Assembly: GCA_964342825.1 (NCBI GenBank)
Contig: CAYFHO010000018.1
Coordinates: forward strand, 1-64,000
DNA from: AAA164-E04 sp964342825
GTDB taxonomy: Bacteria > Verrucomicrobiota > Verrucomicrobiia > Limisphaerales > AAA164-E04
Length of the DNA: 64,000 bases
Reading direction: 5' to 3'
Shown here: piece by piece, positions 44,991-52,816 of the stretch
How the letters are laid out: each line of letters begins with the position of its first letter
Numbering within the stretch: the first letter of the stretch is position 1
Position numbers and translations under genes: made by a program
The notes under the pieces: generated by a model
Database searches by the model: none
The model's input: only the letters and a program-made list of their open reading frames with translations
What the model was told of the DNA's origin: nothing

Positions 44991-45719
44991 TCAAGTCTCC
45001 GAGTTTGTTTGGCCAGTTTTCTTCTTGGTTTTGCCTGGATAGGTTCTTTTGCCAAACAGGCAAGTGCCCAGGCGAATGATGGTGGCACCTTCCTCAATTG
45101 CGATTTCATAGTCGTTGCTCATTCCCATGCTCATGACAGGGAAGGGGACACCCATGGCGTCCTCACACTTTAATCGCAGATCATTCAATCCTTTGAATAC
45201 AGGGCGAGTTTTTTCGGGTTCTGGTGTCCAGGGTGCCATCGTCATAAAGCCATGTATTTCCAGGCGATCCAATGCATTCAGATCCTCGAGTTGGTCGAGA
45301 GCTTCCTCGGGGCGAAAGCCGTGTTTGGATGCTTCACCTGAGACGTTGATTTCCAGTAAAACGCGGGCCGTACGAGCCTGTTTCTCACACGATTCCTGTA
45401 ATGCTTCGGCCAGCCGCATGCTGTCCACTCCGTGAAGCATATGAAAAAGTCTGACGGCATCTCGACACTTGTTGGTCTGCAGGTGGCCGATGAAATGCCA
45501 TTCTGCTCCCCTCGGACCCTGTGGGACTTTGAGTTTGGCTTCCTGAATTTTATTTTCACCAAATGTATTGAGTCCGAACTCGTGCGCTTCACGGACACGC
45601 TCTATGCTGTGGCCTTTACTGACGGCCAGGAGCTTGATTTCAGCTGGATCACGTCCTGCGCGGTCGCAGGCTTCGCGAATATTGTTTTGAATTGTTGTTA
45701 GTTTGGATTCGAAGCTCAT
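44991..45719 (-). CDS. yggS: PLP homeostasis protein (YggS/PROSC family)
   Basis: The 242-residue protein is a single alanine-racemase-like barrel. 'IKLLAVSKGHSIERVREA' contains the PLP-binding lysine (about K35), then come 'FGENKIQEA', 'WHFIGHLQTNK', 'INVSGEASKHGF', 'HGFMTMAP' and 'SMGMSNDYEIAIEEGATIIRLGT', the family hallmark blocks in order. It binds pyridoxal phosphate in the cytoplasm and buffers PLP levels. It is embedded in the minus-strand run, 26 bases after the secreted beta-sandwich gene, a place with no functional relation that I can see. Confidence 0.97.
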   Translation of the reverse strand: MSFESKLTTIQNNIREACDRAGRDPAEIKLLAVSKGHSIERVREAHEFGLNTFGENKIQEAKLKVPQGPRGAEWHFIGHLQTNKCRDAVRLFHMLHGVDSMRLAEALQESCEKQARTARVLLEINVSGEASKHGFRPEEALDQLEDLNALDRLEIHGFMTMAPWTPEPEKTRPVFKGLNDLRLKCEDAMGVPFPVMSMGMSNDYEIAIEEGATIIRLGTCLFGKRTYPGKTKKKTGQTNSET

Positions 45720-45745
45720 GCTTGCGAATGAATCTGAGATTGATG

Positions 45746-47173
45746 TCAGGGAATGACTGCAGGAATCAAACGTTGGAAATCCAGTCGTTCAAACATGGAT
45801 AGATCCATGGTGACAGGTCCGTAAATTTCGCTTTCCGCACTGATTTGATGGTCCAGGATCGCATTCAACTTGAACTGAAGATTGCCACCGCCGATGAGAG
45901 TGGCGCTGACTTCGCCTTCAAGCAAGGGGCGGTTGGCATCAGGAAGACCTCCAATTTCAATTTTTTCAATTTGATCAAACTTAATTTGAGTGATCGTTTC
46001 ACCTATTTTAAATCGCAATTGGTCATCCATAGAATCAACCACTGTTCCGACCAGTTTATCTCCATTCCTTCTCGTCAGGAGATCCAATGTTGCCTGGGGA
46101 CGATTGGTCGGCGGGGCTTCAAATCGGCCGTCCCATTCTCGAATTTTCAGGTTGCTGAATCGTAAAGCGCCCTGTCCCTGGTGAACCAGTCGAATGCCGG
46201 ATCCTTCTCCCGCAAACCCTCCTTGATCCACCCATCTCTTGACCAGTTTTCCGTTGACCAGAAGGCTGATACTGTTGTCCGCCTTATTGGTCCGGACATC
46301 CACATGCGCTTTCGTGGCTTGACGAAAGACGGGTGTCTGGGTCATGCCCAAATATTGCAACGGTTCTTTTTTCTTCACCATGAGCACGTTCACGGCATAA
46401 CTCGTTAACTGAAGACTGTAGAAACCTCCAAAATCAGGCTCCGAATCTTTATCTGCAAGGCTCACAGGTTGGAGGTAGTCGGTGTAAAGTGCGACGGCGA
46501 GATTGAGCGAGCCTTTCCATTCAATATCAAATTCCATCCGCATTCGGTCGGGCATTCCGACAGGTTTGGCAATGGAGGCGGCTTTGAGTGCATAAAAAGC
46601 TCCGTTGCGGTAAGCCCATTTTCCTCCGTCCAGGTCCCCCACATTCACTTCGCCCATGGTCCAGTTTTCCAGTCCAGTTGGACCCTCGAAAAGGTATTTG
46701 GCATCGGAATGTTGAAAGGCCGCCCATTGCCAGCGATTTCGCGGAATTTGAAGTTCACCTGCGAATGGTGTGTCAATGACCAGTGTTTCGGCATCCAGTG
46801 ATTTCCATTCGCCTGAAAATGTGTCTCCGTTATTGAGTCTGAGCGTGATCCGTTTATTGGGTGACCGCGAAGTTTTTGAACGGTCTCCCAGAAGAATTTC
46901 ATCAATCGCATTCGATTTAAATTCAAGTGGTTTACTGATGTCGGAACGTTGCCAAACCGTCACACCTGTTCGCTGAAAGGATTGTAAGGTGCCTGAGATC
47001 TGATCGCCGTTTTTCAGCAACAGCATATCCTTGGCACCTGAAGGGGCAGGAGCCTCTGCGTCTGGTGTCGGTGTTGATTCCTGGGCATGAATCATCATGA
47101 TCATCGCCCACAGGAAACACATGCAACTAAGGCTGGCTTTCAGTATTCCAAAAGGTGTCTGCTGCTTGATCAT
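45746..47173 (-). CDS. Secreted beta-sandwich protein, paralogue of the preceding gene
   Basis: I do not recognise a named family. A signal (about residues 14-31) is followed by three sections. The first is an SH3-like/Tudor-like segment ('LLKNGDQISGTLQSFQRTGV', 'LNNGDTFSGEWKSLDAETLV'). The second is a concanavalin-like domain of about 180 residues ('EGPTGLENWTMGE', 'MRMEFDIEWKGSLNLAVALYTD'). The third is another set of 'NGDKLVGTVVDS' repeats. The neighbour at 47127-48578 has the same order and similar blocks ('EGPNGIDDWILGQ', 'LSFDLEWDQPFQLSITLFTD'), so the two are duplicates. ATG at 47173 overlaps the previous gene by 47 bases. It sits in the MoxR-type run. Confidence 0.7.
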   Translation of the reverse strand: MIKQQTPFGILKASLSCMCFLWAMIMMIHAQESTPTPDAEAPAPSGAKDMLLLKNGDQISGTLQSFQRTGVTVWQRSDISKPLEFKSNAIDEILLGDRSKTSRSPNKRITLRLNNGDTFSGEWKSLDAETLVIDTPFAGELQIPRNRWQWAAFQHSDAKYLFEGPTGLENWTMGEVNVGDLDGGKWAYRNGAFYALKAASIAKPVGMPDRMRMEFDIEWKGSLNLAVALYTDYLQPVSLADKDSEPDFGGFYSLQLTSYAVNVLMVKKKEPLQYLGMTQTPVFRQATKAHVDVRTNKADNSISLLVNGKLVKRWVDQGGFAGEGSGIRLVHQGQGALRFSNLKIREWDGRFEAPPTNRPQATLDLLTRRNGDKLVGTVVDSMDDQLRFKIGETITQIKFDQIEKIEIGGLPDANRPLLEGEVSATLIGGGNLQFKLNAILDHQISAESEIYGPVTMDLSMFERLDFQRLIPAVIP

Positions 47174-48578
47174 TTTGTCTTGCCTGATGGTTGAGGTTGA
47201 ATTCAATTTGCCTGATGGCTGAACTCGTGAAAGTTAATGAACCAAAATGTTCACTCGTGCCTTCGAGCTGGTTTTCGTTGAGCTGAATCAGGTCGAACGA
47301 GAGACTTCCTCCACCTGCAAAATGAGCGCGGATCCGATCGGGACTGCTTTTTGGCGGGGAAGTTTCCGAATCTTTGGAAGTAAAGTGGATTTGCTTGATG
47401 CGCTGGACCGGAATTCGAATATCCCGATCCTTTCGAAGGCGGAAGTGAATTTTTTCATCCAGAATCTGGACGACCTCACCTTTGGGTTTGTCCTGATTGA
47501 TGAGATGCAGAACATCGGATTCATCGGTGGCTTCAAAACTTAAATCGGATTCATCGGTCCCGTCCCATTCTGTGACGAGCATGTTGCTCACCGCAAAGGA
47601 CGAAGCGCTTAATTGAGATGCCAGAGAGATCCCTTTCCCTTGCGCAACAAATCCACGGCTGTCCCTGAAGGTTGAAACAAGTTCATCATTGATGTAGACG
47701 GCAAACTTGGAAGTTTCGCGATGTGCGCGAATACTGAATCTTGCTTTAGATAATCCGTTGAGTTTCTCCATTCGAACCTGTCCCAGGGTCAGAACACCCG
47801 TCCCGGGCTGAACTCTTTGAAAAGAGACAAATTGTGGGCTCAGGAAAAAGATGTATGAACCCTGTCGGTAATCGAAACGGTTGAACGTGTCGGTGAAAAG
47901 GGTGATGCTTAGTTGAAAGGGCTGATCCCATTCGAGATCGAAGGATAGGTTGCAGGAATCGGCTAGTTGAAAATTTCGGCCAAGGACGCCCCGGTTTTTG
48001 ATGCGTAATTTTCCATCAGCATAGGTCCATCCGTTTTGCCCTTGTCCCAAAATCCAATCATCAATGCCATTGGGGCCTTCGTAGAGAACTTTGTATCCAC
48101 TCTTCAAAAAGGCGATGCGTTTGACGGCATCACGGCCTGTTGTCATTTCTCCTCCAAACCAGGTCTTTAAAGTGACTTCCTCTTGTCCCAACCGTATCAG
48201 GTTTCCGTAAACCAGATCACCATTCGTGAATTCAAATCGGCATTCTGGTTGAATCTGATGGGTGATGCCGGATGTGGCATTGAGTCGAATTCTGGAAAGA
48301 TTGTTGAGATCAAAACGAACGGGCGAAGTGGCCAGGGGGTGCTGCCAATCCAATCCATCACTGGCGGTCAGGTTTTGAATTTCTCCGTGCAGGTAGGAAC
48401 CATCCAATAACTCCATGATTTGTTCGAATGAGGACCTTTGCTCTTGTGATTCCTCCTGAGCCATCAAAGTCAGTGCCAATGGCTCGAGCAAAACCATGCA
48501 CACCATCAAGGTGGTTCGCACCCACAAGAGTTTGTGGGCGTGTATCGGCTTTTTCAATGAATGTCGTATTGAAGTCAT
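47127..48578 (-). CDS. Secreted beta-sandwich protein, paralogue of the following gene
   Basis: A signal (about residues 20-40) precedes a 440-residue body of the same plan as the product of 45746-47173: N-terminal 'DGSYLHGEIQNLTASDG' and 'FTNGDLVYGNLIRLGQEEVTL' segments, a central concanavalin-like domain around 'YEGPNGIDDWILGQ' and a C-terminal 'KGEVVQILDEKIHFRLRKD' type repeat. The two copies differ widely at residue level, so the duplication is old. It begins one base after the squalene-cyclase-like gene. I infer an extracytoplasmic binding function. Confidence 0.7.
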   Translation of the reverse strand: MTSIRHSLKKPIHAHKLLWVRTTLMVCMVLLEPLALTLMAQEESQEQRSSFEQIMELLDGSYLHGEIQNLTASDGLDWQHPLATSPVRFDLNNLSRIRLNATSGITHQIQPECRFEFTNGDLVYGNLIRLGQEEVTLKTWFGGEMTTGRDAVKRIAFLKSGYKVLYEGPNGIDDWILGQGQNGWTYADGKLRIKNRGVLGRNFQLADSCNLSFDLEWDQPFQLSITLFTDTFNRFDYRQGSYIFFLSPQFVSFQRVQPGTGVLTLGQVRMEKLNGLSKARFSIRAHRETSKFAVYINDELVSTFRDSRGFVAQGKGISLASQLSASSFAVSNMLVTEWDGTDESDLSFEATDESDVLHLINQDKPKGEVVQILDEKIHFRLRKDRDIRIPVQRIKQIHFTSKDSETSPPKSSPDRIRAHFAGGGSLSFDLIQLNENQLEGTSEHFGSLTFTSSAIRQIEFNLNHQARQNDQAADTFWNTESQP

Positions 48579-48579
48579 C

Positions 48580-49590
48580 TCAACGTTCGTAGATCGGGAG
48601 AAACCGGTAATTCAGAGCCAGAGACAACAGTGACGCCGCTGTGCTGAAAGTCGTTCCAAACTGACCGTCCCAACTTCCATCCGGGTTTTGTGATTGTTTC
48701 AATTCCTGAATGTTTTCGCGATTCCACGCATTCCACTCCTCAGGTGAAGCATGGAAAAATGCCTGCGATCCGTAGTACAGGAAATAATGGTAGTAGCTGC
48801 TGGATTTGGATGATCGCTTCAGAAAGTTAAATGCCGACTTGAATTGTGCCGTTTCCTTCCTTTTGGCAAGGGCAAGGACCAGGCAGCCAATGGCGGTTCG
48901 CGGTCCGTTGGGGCCCGAAGAAGATGTGTAGCCAAATCCCCCATCAGTGGATTGGCAGGATTGAAAATAGGCGATTCCTTTTTCAATGGCTTCCTGTGGT
49001 ACGGATAATCCTGCGTTTCGTGCTGCAAATAATGCCACCATTTGGGCTCCGCTGACAGTAGTGTCGGCGTCTGTGCTTTCTGGTGAATATCGCCAGGCAT
49101 TGTGCGGGTTGTTAGCTTGTGATGTCAGAATCAGTTCGATGGCCGCTTCAAGTGCCGGACCAATGCGGTCATCAATCAAGGTTCCATAGGCTTCGGCCAA
49201 AGCCAGGGTGGCGAAACCATGGTTATACATCGTTCGACCGATGTAACCCGTTTCTGAATTTTGTTCCGACAGTATGAAATCGATTCCCTTTTCAATCGTC
49301 AGAGCATAGGGCCCATGATTCGGATCGTCTCCGTGTGCCAGGATACTCACCAACGCCAGCCCAACGACACCGGGTTCCATTCCGTAGGGTCGATCTCCCC
49401 AGTTGCCTCGCTCAGTCTGCGATCCAATGAGAAATTGGAGCCCTTTCACATAAATTCGATCGACCTCCATGGCCGCCAGGTCCACTTGATCTGTGAAAAG
49501 TTGCTGGGCCCAGGTTCTGGGAGTTGACGCCATCAAGAGAATGATGGCGAATTTCAAGAAACTGTTTTTGAATCGCTGCCTGCTGATCAT
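48580..49590 (-). CDS. Secreted squalene-cyclase/prenyltransferase-repeat protein
   Basis: The protein has a signal (about residues 11-28) followed by repeated alpha-alpha motifs of the terpenoid-cyclase/prenyltransferase barrel: 'GLQFLIGSQTERGNWGD', 'GIDFILSEQNSETGYIG', 'GIAYFQSCQSTDGGFGYT' and 'ELKQSQNPDGSWDGQFG'. The catalytic DxDD motif of squalene-hopene cyclase is not visible. Secreted proteins of this type are common in Planctomycetota and Verrucomicrobiota, often next to MoxR/vWA genes. The barrel probably serves binding. It follows the DUF4175-like gene with an 11-base gap, strongly suggesting co-transcription. Confidence 0.8.
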   Translation of the reverse strand: MISRQRFKNSFLKFAIILLMASTPRTWAQQLFTDQVDLAAMEVDRIYVKGLQFLIGSQTERGNWGDRPYGMEPGVVGLALVSILAHGDDPNHGPYALTIEKGIDFILSEQNSETGYIGRTMYNHGFATLALAEAYGTLIDDRIGPALEAAIELILTSQANNPHNAWRYSPESTDADTTVSGAQMVALFAARNAGLSVPQEAIEKGIAYFQSCQSTDGGFGYTSSSGPNGPRTAIGCLVLALAKRKETAQFKSAFNFLKRSSKSSSYYHYFLYYGSQAFFHASPEEWNAWNRENIQELKQSQNPDGSWDGQFGTTFSTAASLLSLALNYRFLPIYER

Positions 49591-49601
49591 CTTGTCGTGC
49601 C

Positions 49602-52600
49602 TTAATTGGATGGATTGTTGACGGGGCTCGGTTGTTCCAGTTGTTCCAATTGTTTGTAGTAAGCCTCAAAGGATTTTCTGAATTCAGTTGGCAAATCCCC
49701 AGCCTGGCCGCTTCCTCGGGAAACGCTCCTGGATTCTCCAGCGTCCCCTTCATCATTTCCTCCCGGATTGAGTGAATTCCGGTCCGTGTCTCCTCCGGCG
49801 GTGCTGCCACCTCCCATGTTTCCTTTACCCTGCTGGCCCATGCCCTGCTTGGCCATCATCATCTGCATCATGAAGGACATGGCCTGGCTGGAGCTGGAGG
49901 AACTGCTGCTGTTTTGTTGAGCTTGTTCGTTGAGAATGTTGATGGCGTCCGTCAGAGCGGTGATCGATTTGGTTTCGGGCTCGATTGCCCGATCATCGGT
50001 TTGACCTCGAGCCAAGGCATCAGCGGCATTGCCCATGTGCGAATGGATTTCTTCAAAAATCTGGTCCAGGAAGGGGATGGGAGTTTCCTCACGAACCTGT
50101 AACAAATCCTCCTGAAGTCTGGATTGATCATCTGATAATGCCCGGCCTTTTTCGACTCGTATTTCTGGTTCGGAATTCTGACGGTCCAGCAGGCGTGTCT
50201 GCATCCTCAGGTTGAGTTCGCTTTCACGCATACGCAGCAGAGCCATCAGCTGTTTGGTCAAGTCTTCCTGGTTGCTTTCTCCACCACCTTCACCACCCCC
50301 GCTTCCATCAGATTCCTTTTGAGGTTCAAGCTGGCTGGCCCATTTTTCAAATTGTGTTGCCCAAATAGAGACTTGGTCGGCAGCTTCCATGGTGATGTTC
50401 TTTAGGATCAACTCTTGAGTCGTGATGATTCCCTCCACGATTTGCCTGGCTTTCATGTCTTCACTCACTTCGCCGTAAGCTTCCTTTTGAGTTCTTTCGA
50501 AGAACCGTCCAATCTCGTCCTGAAGCTCCTGGGATTTATCCGCGGTTTCTTTCTGAGTATCCCCTAGTTTATCGTGCAGAGCGCGCCATCGAGGTGCCAA
50601 TTCATCGGGGAAAAGTCCGATGGTATCCTCGGCCCCATCCATCAAGGTGGTTTCCAGATCCATCTCAATCTTGCCCAATCCCCGAAGTCGCTGCGCCAGG
50701 GTGAGGGCCTGTAACTGGTCTAGATCTTCGTTCACCATGGCCTGAAGGGCTTCAAGGCTTTCGAGGATTTCCTGTTCGGTCTCCTGGGCCTCCTGCATGG
50801 CCTGCTGCTGCGCGCTTTTTGAAGATTGGCTTTGTGAAGGAGAACTTTGGGAAGCCTTGCTGAGTGACTCGGCGGCTTCCTGCATTTTTTGTTCCGCCAG
50901 TTGTTGCATTTCGCTTAATGTCTTGGACCATTCGGACATGACCTCATCGGTGAAAGAGGGATTACGCATTGCTTCCTTGAGTGTCTCCATACCCTTCCGT
51001 GCCATTTCAGAAAGTTGTGAAGCGTTTAATTTCTGGTCCATGGCCTGGTCCTCAAGTCGAGCGGTCAACTCCTCTTCGGACAAGGTATCCATCTGCTCAA
51101 TGGTTTCGTTGGTGGCGGTGGCAATGGATTGTTCCAACCGTGAAACATCCTCCAGCTGTGTCAAAAGCGCTTCCAGTTGTTGGCGTATGCGTTCTGCATG
51201 TTCTACGGCACTGACAATGTGGATGCGGTAAATGGCCGTTTGACCTGGAACTCGGTCAGGATAAAAGTCGGTGACAAAACCTCTCATCTCCACCACATCC
51301 CCTGGTTCAATGTTGTAAAGGTTGGGACTGAAGTAAAAGGAGACTCCAAGCTCTTTTTGTGCGGAATGAAGCGAAGAGTCAGAGAAATCAAATTCGAGTA
51401 CTTCTTTGGAAGGCTTCACACCATTGAGTGTTTCCCAGTTGATTCCAAAGTCCTTCACTCCGTAATCATCACGCACTTCTGTTTTCAATTCCAATGCCTC
51501 GGTCTCAAGAATGGCCATCTCTCGGTATAGTTCAGGGAACTGGAAAGTGGGGGCCTGGTCCTCACGTTGACGAATATTCAAATTCCAGGGTTGTGCGTTG
51601 GTGAATCCATAGGTGTCCGTCCATTGTAGACTGGCTTCAAAGGCATCCCCGGTCTCCAACCATTCACTGGTGAATGTGGCATTGCTGATCGTGACCTGCA
51701 CTGGATTGAGGCTCCCCCAGGTTAAGTTCAATTCTTTCAAATCCCTATTGATGGCACCTGTGATTTGAATCTTGGAGCCTTTCAGTATATCCAGTCCTCC
51801 AGACTCAATTTGCAGGGAGTCATCGGGAAGTTCCAAATACTCGGGCATCTTGATCGTGGCACTCAGCGAAACAAGTGTCGGGCGCTGCATGGGTTTGATC
51901 TGGCTCTCTGCCGAACCGTCGCCTACCAGCACTTTCATGTTGGTCTCTTTGAATTGTCCAGGAATCTCCAGTTGGATGCGTTCGCCTTCCACTTCCCCCG
52001 TCACCTGATAACCCGAGTCCAGTTGTACCGTCACCTTGCTGGGTTTCCAAAATGAGAGGTATTTTACATCTGCACCTAACTGGAAGGATTCTCCTCGGAT
52101 GGTCAAATGTTCCTGGGTGTCCGGTTGAATGGTGACCAGGGTGTAACGAGGTCTGGGACTTCCAGGTTTGATCCAGCGAGTCAAGGTGTTCTTGAAAGCT
52201 CCCGGAAGGATTCCGAGTAAAATGACCGCGATGAGCGCCAATGTGCCGGAAATGATACAAAGGCGCTTCAACAAAGTCGTAGGCACTGCCTGCGTGAAAT
52301 CACAACCTCTGGCATCCAGATCGACCTGCTGAACAGCAGCTTGATATAGCTCCTCCGAGTAAGTGGTTTCCTCGCTGTTGTCTTCGGTCAATTCAACGAT
52401 TCCCAGCAGGCGATCCCCCAGGATACGGTATTGTCGTTGTACCAGACGCGAATAATCCCTGAGGTTGCGTTCGGCTATCATCCAACGCCAGCACCACCAG
52501 CCTCCGCTCAGGCACGCGGCGACCAAAGCACCAAGGAGAAGTGAACCGCGAATCAATGACGGAGTGTCATGCCAGCGATCCAGAACAAAGGCACTCAGGA

Positions 52601-52748
52601 ACGAAAGCAGCACGGCGAAGACACCCCAATTGATGCTCAAGGCCAGTTCCACACGCCAGAGCCTCGATTTCAATTCGCGAAACTGACTTTTCAGTCGTTC
52701 CGGCAAATGATGCGGTTCAATGCGTTGTTTGTTGTTCACTGGCTTCAT
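49602..52748 (-). CDS. DUF4175-like membrane protein with long coiled coils
   Basis: Membrane helices lie at about residues 28-50, 57-83 and 157-180. A beta-rich periplasmic part with the 'PRPRYTLVTIQPDTQEHL' opening follows, then more than 350 residues of Gln/Ser/Glu-rich coiled coil ('EQLTQLEDVSRLEQSIAT', a Q/S-rich patch near the middle), and a Met/Gly/Gln-rich end ('MMQMMMAKQGMGQQGKGNMG'). This matches DUF4175-type proteins found in MoxR/vWA operons. ATG at 52748 is chosen because the upstream 51 residues have no membrane-protein character and would overlap the previous gene. It could act as a bridge between the vWA proteins and the cell envelope. Confidence 0.75.
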   Translation of the reverse strand: MKPVNNKQRIEPHHLPERLKSQFRELKSRLWRVELALSINWGVFAVLLSFLSAFVLDRWHDTPSLIRGSLLLGALVAACLSGGWWCWRWMIAERNLRDYSRLVQRQYRILGDRLLGIVELTEDNSEETTYSEELYQAAVQQVDLDARGCDFTQAVPTTLLKRLCIISGTLALIAVILLGILPGAFKNTLTRWIKPGSPRPRYTLVTIQPDTQEHLTIRGESFQLGADVKYLSFWKPSKVTVQLDSGYQVTGEVEGERIQLEIPGQFKETNMKVLVGDGSAESQIKPMQRPTLVSLSATIKMPEYLELPDDSLQIESGGLDILKGSKIQITGAINRDLKELNLTWGSLNPVQVTISNATFTSEWLETGDAFEASLQWTDTYGFTNAQPWNLNIRQREDQAPTFQFPELYREMAILETEALELKTEVRDDYGVKDFGINWETLNGVKPSKEVLEFDFSDSSLHSAQKELGVSFYFSPNLYNIEPGDVVEMRGFVTDFYPDRVPGQTAIYRIHIVSAVEHAERIRQQLEALLTQLEDVSRLEQSIATATNETIEQMDTLSEEELTARLEDQAMDQKLNASQLSEMARKGMETLKEAMRNPSFTDEVMSEWSKTLSEMQQLAEQKMQEAAESLSKASQSSPSQSQSSKSAQQQAMQEAQETEQEILESLEALQAMVNEDLDQLQALTLAQRLRGLGKIEMDLETTLMDGAEDTIGLFPDELAPRWRALHDKLGDTQKETADKSQELQDEIGRFFERTQKEAYGEVSEDMKARQIVEGIITTQELILKNITMEAADQVSIWATQFEKWASQLEPQKESDGSGGGEGGGESNQEDLTKQLMALLRMRESELNLRMQTRLLDRQNSEPEIRVEKGRALSDDQSRLQEDLLQVREETPIPFLDQIFEEIHSHMGNAADALARGQTDDRAIEPETKSITALTDAINILNEQAQQNSSSSSSSSQAMSFMMQMMMAKQGMGQQGKGNMGGGSTAGGDTDRNSLNPGGNDEGDAGESRSVSRGSGQAGDLPTEFRKSFEAYYKQLEQLEQPSPVNNPSN

Positions 52749-52816
52749 ACTGCTCAAGTGGTTCCGGTTCGTCAATGGATCTGGACCTGATTCATCATGC
52801 CACGTTCTTTCACAAT

